Of a stretch of DNA of 64,000 bases, positions 45,976-57,370 are shown piece by piece; position 1 is the first letter of the stretch, and each line of letters begins with the position of its first letter. Source of the DNA: Selaginella moellendorffii (lineage: Eukaryota; Streptophyta; Lycopodiopsida; Selaginellales; Selaginellaceae); assembly GCF_000143415.4 (NCBI RefSeq), contig NW_003314310.1, positions 622,611 through 686,610 on the forward strand. The letters run 5' to 3'. The notes below the pieces were generated by a model. It was given only the letters and a program-made list of their open reading frames with translations, was not told the origin of the DNA and did not search any database. The position numbers and the translations under genes are program-made.

Positions 45976-47330
45976 TGTGAGGTTTAAGTGTACAACTACA
46001 ATGCCATATATTAATATTAGCATAGTGGGATTTTGGTAACTATCAAATTGATTTCAATCTGGACCATTCACTCTTATATATAAATTAGAATTTTTAAGTT
46101 AATTAATTTGCACAGTTTTTATATTCCCTTTCCATATTTCATGCACTTACATGGAGGTGAAGGGCATCTGTGATTATCCTTGAAGAGTGCTTAGATTTGG
46201 GATTTTGGTTTATATTTAACTTTTGCATTGTTTAGATTTAACTTTTTCCATTTCCTTTCTTTTATTATTTCCTTTTGGGATTTTGGTTTAGATTTAACTT
46301 TTTCCATTTCCCTTCTTTTGTTTTTTTCTTTTCGGGAGCATTGTTTAGATCTTCCTTTCCTTCTAGCTTTTTTTTCATTTCATTTCTTTTGCTCTTTCCT
46401 TTTTATTCATTTTTATGGTTCTTCCTCTTTTGACTTTGGAGCAGCAGTTGGTACAATTATTTAATGTTATGCGATTGTAGTTGAACAATTAAACTCAATT
46501 GATGGTGGCATTCATAGCACGTGGTACAACTCCTCTTGCTCTTGGTGCCAATCCTCACGTTTGGCCGGAGTTCTTTCATAAGAATCCTAGGGATGATGTG
46601 TACCATTGGTTCGATTACTTTATGATGATTACTACATATTATTCTTGGGATAATACTTGATATTTGCATGAGTTTCCCACGTGTCTCCAAGGGACGGTGC
46701 TGTAGTGGTATAATGGTTTGAGCACAACCACTCGTGGGGATTAGAGTATTCTCTCGGACGTGTTCAAATGCACATTTGGACATGCTAATGATTGTGATGA
46801 TGCCTTCCAACAATTGCATTGTTTTCATCAAAAACTATCTGAATCAGTGATGCAATTTGGCATTCGTTTCCAAAGCTTCTTACTTCATGTAGAGCCAAAT
46901 ATATCAAAGTAAATCAAGCTAAAAATGTTATAACTAGCACTTCGTCAAAATCTTATAGAACTTATGGATACACTTGCTCTAGCCACCCTTGATAATGTCT
47001 TTCATTTGGCACAACATTATGAGATGTTGCCTCTTCCTCTCACTATACGTCCTTTAGCTCTACTTCCTATGGAAGATGGTCATGTTCCAATGGAGGTTGA
47101 TGTTACTGCTGCTCAAGTTCAAGGAGAAGGGTGAAGATTTAGTCATGGCCGTGATGTTTACTGTTGGGCATGTAATGAAGTTAGTCACATTTATCAATGT
47201 TGTCAGAGTTTTCCAATTTGCAACCTCCATTTCATGGGTGAAAACTTTGGCATCAACAATGTTTTATTAGTGTTGTTGCTATGGAAGGTCTGGACACTGA
47301 GATACATTCAGGAAACGAGGAGTTACACGA
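45976..47330 (+). mobile_element. LTR element fragment: 5' LTR, leader and gag
   Basis: LTR 45976-46151 matches those at 29927 and 30879. Leader to about 46430, then a broken gag: ALGANPHVWPEFF (46.53 kb), HWFDYFM, FGHANDCDDAFQQLHCF (46.78 kb), and a CCHC knuckle CWACNEVSHIYQCC (47.16 kb). There is no pol or 3' LTR before the PPR pseudogene starts. Several stops make it inactive. Confidence 0.75.
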
Positions 47331-47429
47331 GTAATAGAGGAACCTTACACAAATAAGTTAGTATTTTCTAATAAAATTAAATTATTATTTCTATAGATTC
47401 TTATAGGGTTTATGAGCAAAGACCATCCA

Positions 47430-49520
47430 TCCAAGATGCTGCTATCGCCATCCAGGCCACTTCCTCCAGAGCGTCCACCTCGGTAATCTCCTCATCCAGA
47501 TGTACAGGAAATGTGGTGGCACCAGCAGCCTCGCGGCCGCGCGCGCAGTCTTCGATCAGATGCCCAAGAAAGATGTGGTGTCTTGGAGCTGCATCATCGC
47601 GGCCTACGTGCAGTCGGGGCATTGCCGCGAGGCGATCAATCTCTTCCAGCGCATGGATGTGAAACCAAACGAAATGGTGATCGTGAGCACACTGGCTGCA
47701 TGCTCCGGCGCCAAGGATCTTGTGCTGGGCATGGCCATCCACGCGAGAATTCTCTCCCCGGATCTCCGCAAGAGCGTGTTCGTCGGCACAGCGCTCCTCA
47801 ACATGTATGCCAAGTGTGGAGCGATCGAGCAGGCCAGGGCGGTGTTTGATCAGATACCGCACAAGGATGTAGTATCGTGGACTGCGATGATCACTGCATT
47901 TGCCCAGAGGGGGGATTGCGGCCAGGCGCTCGAGACGCTTGAGGGGATGATCCAAGCTCGCTTCCAGCCCAATCCGGTGACCTTTGTCGCGGAGATCACT
48001 GCGTGCTCCAGCAGGGAATTTCTCGATCGGGGCAGGAAGATCCACGCCGCCGTGATCGACCTGGGCCTCCACGGTTACATCACGATCCAGAATGCACTCG
48101 TTTCGATGTACGCAAAGGGTGGCAACGCGGAGGAAGCACTTTCGGTGTTCCAGAGGATGGAAGATCGCAACAGGGTCTCGTGGAACAGCATGATCGCGGC
48201 CTTTGCCGCGAGCGCACAGTCTTGCGCGGTGATGGGCCTCTTCCACGGCATGAACTTGGAAGGGATCAAGCCCGACGACGTGAGCTTTCTGGGAGTTCTA
48301 AGTGCCTGCTCGAGCACTGGGTGCTTGCGATCGTGCAAGCGGATCCACTCGCAGCTGGAGCTCGCCGCGGTGCACTCTCCTCCGGATTTGAGAACTCGCT
48401 TGTCACTGCCTACGCCAAGTGTGGAGATCTAGAGGCCGCCGAGAGGACTTTTCAGAGAATCCCAGGCAAGAACGTCGTGTCCTGGACGGCCATGCTCACT
48501 GCTTACACCTTTCACGGCAATGGATCCAAAGCTCTCGAGCTCTACGACAAGATGGTCGGGCAGTCGATCCAGCCGGACAGCGTGGTGCTGCTCAACGTAA
48601 TCTATGCCGGATCAGTGGTCGGGGACGTCGGCCTCGTGAGAAAGCTCCACGCTCGCGTTGCTTCCTCCAGCTTCATGCTCAAGATCCAGATCATCAGCAT
48701 GTACGCGCGGTGCGGCAGCCTGGAGGAGGCAAGGCGGGTGTTTGATGGGATCGAGAGGAAGAACTTGGTGTCATGGAACGCGATGATGGGATCTTGTGTA
48801 CAGCACGGATACGACGAGGAAGCGATCGCATTGTTCTCGGAGATGAAGGCTGGGAACTCGAGGGCCATGGAGTCGGGCTCGAGGAGCTCGGTCTCTGCGA
48901 GCTCGGACTCTAGTTTGTACACAAAGAGCCACTAACACCTCGGCCTCCACCATCTCGGACTCCATTCTAAAGCCCGATTGCATCATGGCCGTCATTCTCC
49001 TGTGCGCCCACGCCGGCCTGGCGAGCTCGCCGAGGGGCGGCGCATCCATGCTAAGCTATGCGCCGCGAATCCGGAGATTCTCGCGGGATCCACGACTAAC
49101 GTCACCCTGGGCAACCCGCTAGTTAGCATGTACGCGCGCTGTGGAGATGCTGCTGCCGCCTTCCACCGCATGAGAGCCCGCGACACGGTGACGTGGAGCT
49201 CCCTGGTGGCGGGATACGCCCACCACGGCCATGCTGAATATGCCATCCTCTACCGCGACATGCACCTCGAGGGCGTCCAGCCCGACAGCGTCACCTATGT
49301 CACCATCCTCAACTCGCCGGCCTGCTCGCCCAGGTGCGGCATTTCTTCGTGTCCTGGCGGCGGTTGCCTGGCGGCGTGGCCCGACCACTGGACGTGCATG
49401 GTGGACGTGCTGGGGTTTGTCAGGAATATGCCGTTCCAGCAGTGGCGTGGAACACGCTGCTGGGGTGCTGCAAGGTGCACGGGGACGCGCCATGGCGGCG
49501 CGGAACACGGTGGGGATTAG
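47430..49520 (+). pseudogene. PLS-class PPR pseudogene, copy B
   Basis: Closely similar to 23.85-25.7 kb. An open part from ATG 47500 carries seven or more PPR repeats (ARAVFDQMPKKDVVSW; MYAKCGAIEQARAVF). A 7-bp deletion near 48391 shifts the frame, which then continues in the frame open to 48935. A second change near 48930 moves it to the frame ending at 49518-49520. The end shows E-domain-like sequence (HWTCMVDVLG). The first repeat has an internal deletion near 47.45 kb. Its deletion differs from copy A's, so both decayed independently. Confidence 0.85.
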
Positions 49521-49910
49521 CCCGGGGTTTTGCAGGGTCAACGGTGCTGCTGTATGGGCACGAAAAGGTCGGGGTTTAGGTTTAGGGTTTATCTATTTCC
49601 AGAATCTGGTCAACGGTCAAAATTGTCAACATTATCTGGTCAGCGTTTTTATTGACCACAAAAGTTCAACCTGGACAGTGGTATCAGTCAATTTTCTACA
49701 ATTTGCAGCCCCTGTTAGATTCTTGTTCGGATTTTTCTTCTGTCGCAGCTTTTGTTTGCCGCGTACCATGAATGCCAGCAGCATGGTTTTAAAGAAATCC
49801 TTCCAGTGGACACAACCACTGACTCCATATTCTGGAAAAAGCTGGAAGAGACCACACAAAATAGTATTCAAAGTTAATCACATGGATTGTAGTGAAAAAA
49901 AAGTTAAAAC
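49521..49910. other. Intergenic with short telomere-like run
   Basis: Contains GGTTTAGGTTTAGGGTTTA near 49572-49590. No gene seen. It probably holds the 3' UTR of the minus-strand PPR gene. Confidence 0.4.
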
Positions 49911-51094
49911 TTATCTTGAAACAAGCGCCTCTTTTTTTTCTAAATCGTCATTGCAAGCATTTACAAAGCTTTGGAAGGTTGGAGAAATCCCGGGACTCTT
50001 TTCCTCGAGCTGGATCACCGTGTCCAATCCTTCCACCCATCGATTTCTTCTGTAAGCCTTGGCGATCTCTTCCGCCACCACCGGCGATGCCAGACTCATC
50101 TCCCTGGCTAGCATGTCCCCCACACAGCGCTGGAGCTCGTCGAGACGATCCAGCCGCGAGCATCCAACGAGCAACGCGTTGTAGCTCTCCTCACTAAGTT
50201 CATCCTCCAGATCCTCCACCATTTCCCCGTGTGTCTTGTCGAAATCCTCCGGCATTCCCATCTTCGAGTAGCCACAGAGGAGAGTGTTGTAAGTCATGGG
50301 GTCGGGACGAAAGCTCGAGCACTCGCTGTCGCCCAGGAGATTTGCGAGGCCTGGCGCGTCCCCCAGCCTTGCAAACATGGCGATGAGGATGTAGTACGTG
50401 ACTACGTTTGGCGAGCACCCCTTGCGGAAGGCTTTCATCTGTTCGCGGATGGAGAGCGCGGTTTGAGCGCCACCTTTCTTGGCGTAGGCGAGGATGAGAG
50501 CGTTGCAGCACCTCGTCGATTGCTTGAGCCCCTTGCCTTTGAGATCGTCGAACCAGATGCGTGCTAGCCTCAGGCTCCCAACGACTCCGGCGTAAGAGAT
50601 CATTGTCGCGTAGAGCTGCTCGAGCTGCGGTCTCTTGGCCGATAGTTGGACCATTGGTTGTTCGTGAGCCATGTAAAAACCTGGCACGATCGTGATATAA
50701 GAACGCGATGGATGGAGAGGACGAAACAATAAAGAATGTCACCGACAAGATCAGACTCGATAAGGCATGAAAGATACGAGCACGGAAACAACGAGAAAAC
50801 CAAAAGAAATCCCGACCAACAACACCAAAGTTTAATGGGAAGAAAAGCAAGAAACTCATAAGCAAAGCTGGAAGAACAGCCACGAAGAACATAGCAAATC
50901 AAAAGAAACTAGAAAATAAGAGAAAAAATCTAAGATTCTTGCGTACCTCTAAACTGTAGTTGTGATAATCCCCTCCCATGAGATCGCCAAGCATAGGAAT
51001 CCAGAAGCTTTCGAAATCTCTCACGTAGCTCTTCTTTTCCAAGATCGCCTCGCGCCCCCCCCATAGACGAAGCATTCTCGAGCCGCATTCTCAT
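49911..51094 (-). CDS. P-class pentatricopeptide repeat protein
   Basis: Two exons on the minus strand: 51094-50947 and 50680-49911, with intron 50681-50946 (donor GTACGC, acceptor GTGCCAG). The join keeps the frame and gives about 305 residues. PPR motifs: CCNALILAYAKKGGAQTAL, VVTYYILIAMFARLGD, MTYNTLLCGYSKMG, SYNALLVGCSRL. P-class PPR proteins bind organellar RNA and stabilise or process it. The start is uncertain: the frame is open further upstream (to a GTG at 51208), so a targeting peptide may lie in a missed exon. Head-to-head with the TBL gene. Intact, unlike the two PPR copies to the left. Confidence 0.78.
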
Positions 51095-51494
51095 GAGCCT
51101 GCCGTAATATCCTGGATTCGGCCGCTTGTGGATCCAGCGCCCGCTGCCATGGATTGCCCCTCGGGGCGGAGGCCAAGAACGAGCTCCAAGTATGGCGTCT
51201 CGCTCCACGATTCCACCGTGTAGCCATAGCCGCTCGCAGTCGCAGTGGCAACGCAGCTAAATCCAGACCTGGCAATCGATCCCCGGAAGAACAGCCTCGA
51301 ATCGAGACGAGCGTGAGAGAATGCGCTAGCACCATTAGGGTTTATAGCTTTGCCACGTGGCGGACAGGGAGCAAAAGTACGTTCTCCACGTCATACGACG
51401 CCTGGACAGGTGTCACGCGAGGTTTTGCCGAGAGGCAAAATATTTCTAGCGAGCCCACTCCATCGATCGATCGGTCACGTAGCTCTCCGCGCCT
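51095..51494. promoter_or_regulatory. Shared divergent promoter of PPR and TBL genes
   Basis: 400 bp between the two starts. Contains a telo-box-like ATTAGGGTTTAT (51329-51340), CACGTGG (51354) and ACGTCAT (51388). The segment, or part of it, is duplicated at 31990-32453 and 39694-39906. Function inferred from position. Confidence 0.5.
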
Positions 51495-53166
51495 ATGAAA
51501 TTCTCTCCATGGGGATCCATCGCAGTAGCAGTGTCCTTCGCCGTGCTCGTCTTGGCGGCATCGTCGTTCCTCTCGAGCACCAGCGGCGATCTTCTCTCCA
51601 GGCGCTTGTCCATGCCCCGGGCCGCCAATGCGGCATTCTTGACGGCGTGGCTCAGCCGGGGCGATCGCGATGGCGATGGCGAAGGCGGCGATCGCGGGGT
51701 AGGGGGCGCCGGCGGTGGCGCTAATCCCGATGATAATCCTCCTCTTGGTAATCGCGGAGCTCGAGCACCGAAATATTTCGGATCACCATCGCCATCTCCA
51801 TCTCCATCGCCAGCTCCAGCACCATCGCCATCTCCATCTCCATCGCCAGCTCCAGCGCCATCGCCATCGCCTCCACCGCCAAGATCTTGCGATATTTACT
51901 CCGGCCGCTGGGTACGCGATGATGGATACCCCTTGTTCCAGCCATCCTTCTGCCCCTTCACCGATGGAGCGTTCCAGTGCCAAGAGAATGGGCGCAACGA
52001 TAGCGGCTATCTCCATTGGCGATGGCAGCCCCATAGCTGCGATCTTCCAAGGTACGCTACTCTCCTTGGTTGATCTTTCTAGGTGAAAGAAAGATCTCTC
52101 TGGATGGAGCGAGCGAGCGTTTCTTTCTTTTTTCTCTTGCTTGCATTGATATCTTTCCTTTTCTTTGGGTTCTTACACAGATTCAATGCAACGGATATGA
52201 TGGAGAGGCTGAGGAACAAGACCCTGGCGTTCGTGGGAGATTCTCTGGGCCGGAATCAATGGGAATCTCTCGTGTGTATGCTCTACCAGGCCGCCAGGAA
52301 CAAGAGAAACGTCTACGAGGCTCACCGGCAGCGTGTCGCCAAGGCCGGCTACTACTACTCCATCGTCTTCGCGGATCACAGAGTCCACATCGACTTCTAT
52401 CGCTCACACTTCTTGGTCGCGGAGAACCGGAGGCTCCCGGACAAGATCAAGAGCGCCGCTGCGAACTGTACGCTCTCGCTCGACCGGCTCGATCCAGCGG
52501 CGCGCGAGTGGAGGAGCGCGGATCTCATCGTTTTCAATTCGGGGCACTGGTGGGAACACCGGAGCATTCACAGCGGGTAAGATCATCTTTTTTCTTTTCC
52601 ACCAAAGTTCTTTCTATACAACTTTTGCTAGCTTTTCTTTCTCTTTTGTTCCTCTAGGGAGTGCTACTTCATCCAAGGCTCCAACTACACCACTCAAATG
52701 GACGGTCTCGCCGCGTTCGAGACTTCCATGAAAACTTGGGCCCGCTGGATCGATCGGCATATCGGAAGAACACAAAAGATTTTTGTCCGTGGCTACTCTC
52801 CAAACCACTTCAGGTACGTATCGTATGATCCGAGATCTTTCTTTGACGAGCTTTTGTCACAGTGGAGGAGACTGGGACACGGGAGGGAGCTGTGAATCGC
52901 ATCTGGAGCCACTGGCGGACGAATTCAAGCTGGACGAGCTTTCAAGCAAGGTAGACGTTTTCTCTCGGGTGTTGCGGAGCATGAAGACGCGTGTGACGTT
53001 CCTCAACGTGACCAAGCTCTCGCTGTTCCGCAAAGACGGCCATGTTGCGAGGTGGGGTAAGAAGCACGGGTGGGATCAGCAGGATTGCAGCCACTGGTGC
53101 CTTCCGGGAGTCCCAGATACTTGGAACGAGCTGCTCTACGCTTCGCTAGTGAAGCAGCAGCAGTGA
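51495..53166 (+). CDS. TBL: Trichome birefringence-like (TBL) protein, polysaccharide O-acetyltransferase family
   Basis: Four exons: 51495-52051, 52181-52576, 52658-52813, 52863-53166 (introns 129, 81 and 49 nt), total 470 residues. An N-terminal membrane anchor (residues about 7-27) is followed by a Gly/Asp linker and Pro/Ser/Ala repeats (a stem). Then the TBL domain CDIYSGRWVRDDGYPLF, the GDS motif (VGDSLGRNQWESL), HWW, and the C-terminal DxxH motif (DCSHWCLPGVPDTWNE). Such Golgi enzymes acetylate xylan, pectin or mannan; the substrate here is unknown. Catalytic Ser, Asp and His are all present. Gene intact. Confidence 0.9.
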
Positions 53167-53200
53167 CTTCTAAAACATTCTTTTTCTACACTAATAATTA

Positions 53201-53480
53201 TTCTCTCGGCTCGTGATTTTGCGAGGTCCATGCCAGAGTTGATCGAATCGAAAGACCCTCCCAAGGAAATCACTGGTAAAAGTCTGATTTTTTCTAACAG
53301 CTCTTCTTGATTTTGCGAGGTCCATGCCAGAGTTGATCGAATCGAAAGACCCTGCAAGGAAATCACTGGTAAAACTGTGATCTTTTCTAACAGCTCTTCG
53401 TGACTTTTGCGAGGTCCATGCCAGAGTTTCTCGAATCAAAAGACCCTCCAAGGAAAAATCACCGGTAAAAATGTGACAGC
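53201..53480. repeat. Three tandem 94-bp repeats downstream of TBL
   Basis: Units begin GCGAGGTCCATGCCAGAG at 53221, 53315 and 53409 and share GAATC(G/A)AAAGACCCT and TTTTCTAACAGCTCTTC. No ORF, and no spacer variation of CRISPR type. Confidence 0.85.
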
Positions 53481-53651
53481 GTGAGTTTGCGGGGATCATG
53501 TCGCTTTCTTTGAAGAAATCGCGCAAAGAAAAAGGAGAAACTCGAAGATCTTACAAGAGAGATCTGCGAACCAGCATGACTCCATCATGATCAAAGAGAA
53601 GCAGTGCTGGGAGTACACGAAAAAGAAGGAAGAAAAGAGAAGCTTTTAAAG

Positions 53652-54119
53652 TCACCGAAAGGCACTCCGTATCAAAGCGATCCTTTTGCGCAGCGAGCGC
53701 TTCTCCTTTCTCTCGTGCTTGCTCTCGAGCGCCTCCAGGCGGAATGATTCCTCCGCTTGCTCCACCGCCAACTCAAACAGCTCCACATTGCACGGCAGGG
53801 CCAGGCTGCCACTCTGCGCGAATCCAAACTCCTCCTCGCACTGTTCCAGGAGGATCCTCACGGACGCGTGACCCAGGCAGCGAATCGGCAGCAGGAATCG
53901 CTGGCGGGCGCTCCCGACGTAGACCGGGAAGAAGCCTTTGCTGGGAGGATCGAGATCATCTATCACAGCGCGATTTTGAGAAGAAGAAGAGAAAGCAGGA
54001 GGAGGAGAAATCTGAGAAGAGGATTCCATTCTGGAGTAATCGCTCCTTGGCTGCTGCCATTGCCTCTGGAAGAGCGCCACAATGGCTCTCACTCGCTGGT
54101 GGAGATACGCGCAGCTCAT
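53652..54119 (-). CDS. SAUR-like auxin-responsive protein
   Basis: Single exon, ATG at 54119, 155 residues. The SAUR core is KGFFPVYVG, RFLLPIRCLGHASVRILLEQCEEEFGF, LALPCNVELFELAV. SAURs are small proteins that regulate PP2C.D phosphatases and cell expansion. The N-terminus is longer than the core and Ser-rich, and the C-terminus is basic (KHERKEKRSLRKR). A second ATG (codon 31, MESSSQ) is an alternative start. Intronless, as is typical of the family. Confidence 0.88.
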   Translation of the reverse strand: MSCAYLHQRVRAIVALFQRQWQQPRSDYSRMESSSQISPPPAFSSSSQNRAVIDDLDPPSKGFFPVYVGSARQRFLLPIRCLGHASVRILLEQCEEEFGFAQSGSLALPCNVELFELAVEQAEESFRLEALESKHERKEKRSLRKRIALIRSAFR

Positions 54120-55353
54120 TGATCACTTCTATGATCAAATTCGATCCCCTGGAAGTCGAATGCTCTTCTCCTCTCGGGAAACCTGCGAGTTTATATCCCC
54201 GGTTTGTCGGGATGCCGGTCAGGGGCGATCGATCGGTCGACGATGATGCAACACTGCGGCATCAATCACCGGGACGAAAGGATGAATCTTTGGATTGGTC
54301 CGCTTGTCGGACGATCCCAGCATTGTTCCAAATCTCCCAGAAACAACGAGCTTAAATCCAAGCTAGCATTCCATAGCCGTGATACTTCCCGGGCCAGCAA
54401 AGGTACTTCTCCGTGCGCAGGGGAGGACTCCTTGTCGTACTGCCTTGGCTGCTTGATCACAGAAAAATGGATCTCGGCGAGAATCCTTTGTCCGATCGCG
54501 CGGCTTTGTTCCAAAACAACGCGCGTCAATCCAAGAATCGAAGCCTTCCGTTCATCCAACACGTCAGCCCTAACCGACACGCAAGCCCTAATTTAGTCAC
54601 GTCAGCCCTAACGGATCCGACGGCTCTTGCTCTTGCTATCGATCCGACGGCTCGCGATCTTGTTGACAGAGAAAGAGAATCTTTCAGATGAGAGGATCAG
54701 GATACCGCATTAGTTTAGGCTAAAATATCTCCGTATTATCTCGTTAATCTCTGCATTATCGGTGTGGATGAGAAGAAAAAACAAAGAGAACAAGGGATAG
54801 ACAATCCAGTGCGAGGGGACCCATTTTTCGGTGAAGTGTTTGGAGACACGCCGAGGTAAAGCAAAGGGCAAGCAAAGAAGAGATCGCAAGCAAAGCTTTG
54901 GAGCGAGGGCGAGCGAGGGCTATGGCGAGCGAGTCAGTCGAGTGTGGGAGAATTTGTGGGCGGCGGCGCCGCTCCTCCCAGCCCGCGCTGTGGCGTTGAG
55001 TTGGGTCGCCGGGGAATGGGTGATTCTTCGCTGCATTCTTTGATTTCGGTGCTGCCCTGATCATGTAGAGGTAAAATTCGCTGTGCCTGCTTTGGGGATT
55101 TTTATCTTTTTTCTTGTTTGAGGGAGGGATGCATTGCGTGGTTTGGGCTGTCTAGAGGTTGGTCTCGTTTCATCTTTGCTTCTCTTTCCTTCCTCCGAGA
55201 AAAAGCTTGTGTATATAGTAGTCCTTGTACAGTTTTTTTTCTTTCTTTCTTGTCTATCTCTTCGAGGTTTTCTTGTGAATCCCCCTCTTTTTTTCCTCTT
55301 TTCTTCTTTCTTTTTCCTCTCTTTGCGATTGATTCCGGAAAGGGCAAACCAAT
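54120..55353. other. Divergent intergenic region and probable 5' UTR of the RING gene
   Basis: Two GATCCGACGGCT copies (54615 and 54640) also occur upstream of the Crinkler-like gene at 42066. A GAGGTAAAAT donor at 55069 could begin a 5' UTR intron ending before 55354; the tract 55200-55320 is very pyrimidine-rich. No gene seen. Confidence 0.4.
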
Positions 55354-56962
55354 ATGTGCTTGCTTCTCGGCTATGGCAAATCCTTCAAGGAATCCCTCAA
55401 AGCTTTGGAAGCTGACATCCAACATGCCAACACACTGTAAGTTTCTCTCGAGCCTTAAAAACATGGTTTTGATCCATCTCTTTTATCTTCCTCGCGCTCG
55501 AGCTCGAGCTTATCTATCTTACACCCAAAACAACAAAGAAGATAAAAAAATTAAAAATTCCTCAGATAGTTGGCTTGCTTGTCACCTTGCGTTCTTGTCC
55601 CGTAACGATCATGCAATCGTTTTCGATGTCGTGTCAAGTTTTTTTCGAATCTCTGCATACTTTTCTTCCCTTTGTATTGAAACTAAGCTGTATACACTTT
55701 GTGTTCTTGGTTGCTTGCAGGGCTCTAGATTATCCTCGCGAGTACGATGGCGTCTGCCTCCAAATGCGGCTATCTTACAGCCCCGCCGCGCATTTCTTCC
55801 TATTTTTATTCCAGTGGGCCGACTGTAGCCTCGCTGGTGCTCTCGGCCTCCTCCGGATTCTCATCTACAAGGTAGAAGTTTGGAGAGTTTCCTTTGATCT
55901 TTTGTTCCGAGCGGTGCTTCTTGCTTGGATCAATCCGACTGACTTTCGCGCTCTCGTCTCTGTTTGATTAGGTGCTGCGTGATGGAACCACGACAATGTC
56001 AACTTACGAGAGGAAAGCTAGCTTGAGAGAATTTTACGGTGGGTGCTTTGTCCCTTTTCTCTCCTCTCTCTTGTGTGTGTGTGTGTCTTTCGAAAGTATC
56101 TTCTAGTGCCAGTAGTGCCAGTAGTCATTGTCTGCAAGTAGTCTCGGTCTACCAAGATGGAAAAAAAAAGGATTTCAGGATTATTTTATCTGGGATCTGA
56201 TCTCATCTCTTGTTTTTCTTGCCATTCTTTACGATGCAGCGTACATATATCCATCTTTTTTATCTGTGATCTGATCTCATCTCTTGTTTTCTTGGTTTTT
56301 TTTTTCTCGATGCAGCGTACATATATCCATCGCTGCAGCAGCTTCCGGCCGTGCTGAGCGAAGCAGAGAATTCCAAACAAAAATCAATCTGTATAGAGCG
56401 GTCCAAGAAGAAGGAGGAGGAGCGGCTGGCTCTCTCCGATATCGACCTGGAGAGAGAACACGAGTGCAATATTTGCATGGAGACTTCGGAGAAGATCGTA
56501 CTCCCCGGGTGCGGGCATTCAATGTGCATTCAGTGCTTTCGAGACTGGTAAGTTACGTCTCCCTTTGTTTATTCTTGTTACTCGCTCTGGTCGGTGTTTG
56601 ATCCCAAGCTGTAGATCTGTTTGCTTTCGTTGTTTTGTCTCTTTTTCGTACAGTGTCCTTACGACTCTAGCTAGTGGAAGTCTTGATTCACTTGGTTGGA
56701 AGTCTTGCTTTGTGTTTTGCTCAGAAAGGTTTTGATCGTTTGGATTTGCAGGAACTTGAGGGCCAAGTCGTGTCCCTTCTGCCGTGATAGCCTGAAACGC
56801 GTGAACTCGAGGGACTTGTGGATCGTCACGGACAATAGCGATTTGCAGGACATGGTGACTTTCACCCGGGACAACCTCCAGCGACTTTACATGTACATTG
56901 ATAAGCTCCCACTGCTCGTCTCCGACAGCGTCCTTGCTGCTTACGACGCTCACTTGAAGTAA
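55354..56962 (+). CDS. AIRP2: AIRP2-like RING-type E3 ubiquitin ligase
   Basis: Five exons: 55354-55436, 55721-55871, 55972-56038, 56316-56547, 56752-56962; 247 residues. The N-terminus has SFKESLKALEADIQHANTL, then QMRLSYSPAAHFFLFLFQWADC and GLLRILIYK, a set I recall from Arabidopsis AIRP2, a positive ABA-signalling E3. The RING is CNICMETSEKIVLPGCGHSMC, C...W, CPFC: all zinc ligands present. A conserved tail VNSRDLW...YIDKLP follows. Likely cytosolic. Intron 3 has a duplicated acceptor region (see 56184-56335). Confidence 0.9.
56184..56335 (+). repeat. 76-bp tandem duplication of intron 3 acceptor and exon start
   Basis: Two units share ATCTGATCTCATCTCTTGTTTT and end GATGCAGCGTACATATATCCATC. 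Only the second acceptor (after 56315) leads into the full exon. Use of the first (after 56239) meets TGA within 12 codons. Confidence 0.85.
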
Positions 56963-57370
56963 AAATCGCTCGAGCAAGCAAGCAAGGAACACGACGATGG
57001 TCGAGCTTGAAGAGGAAGAGGAAAGAAAAAGTAAAAAACGAAAAGCAGAAAATCGCAGCAGCCATTCTAGTGGAGTGAAAATTTCTTATGAAAAAACTTG
57101 CTTAAGAAATAAACCTCTACATTGTATAGAAGAAAGAAAACTTGTGGAAAGTCAACTTGACCCGATAGACAAGTCGTTCTTTCTCCTTTTCTTTGTCAAA
57201 CTTTCTTTTCACGCAACTTTTGACGAGAGATCCAAATCTTGACCGTTCTCAATTTGTGGCACATTTCGCTCGTAAAATTGGAGAAGCGCTCGAGCGATCA
57301 GTGGCTATGGCGCATATCTCTCAAAAATAAATAAAAGGCTTGGCTGTAGAAAATGTCGGAGGTGTGACAA
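56963..57370. other. Intergenic, 3' UTR of RING gene and next promoter
   Basis: AT-rich, with a possible polyadenylation signal AATAAA near 57107. Nothing else supported. Confidence 0.4.

Noticed and set aside
47500-48432. Intact 310-residue PPR gene
   Set aside because: Comparison with 23.85-25.7 kb shows the end is due to a 7-bp deletion and that the protein should continue for hundreds of residues.
49231-50055. 274-codon plus-strand open stretch after the PPR pseudogene
   Set aside because: Out of frame with the PPR repeats and extends antisense into the P-class PPR gene; no protein-like features.
53221-53480. Possible CRISPR-like array
   Set aside because: Plant nuclear DNA, three head-to-tail 94-bp units with no unique spacers; an ordinary tandem repeat.
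55118-55828. 236-codon plus-strand open stretch overlapping the RING gene start
   Set aside because: Runs through a pyrimidine-rich leader and intron 1; the spliced RING model is clearly better.
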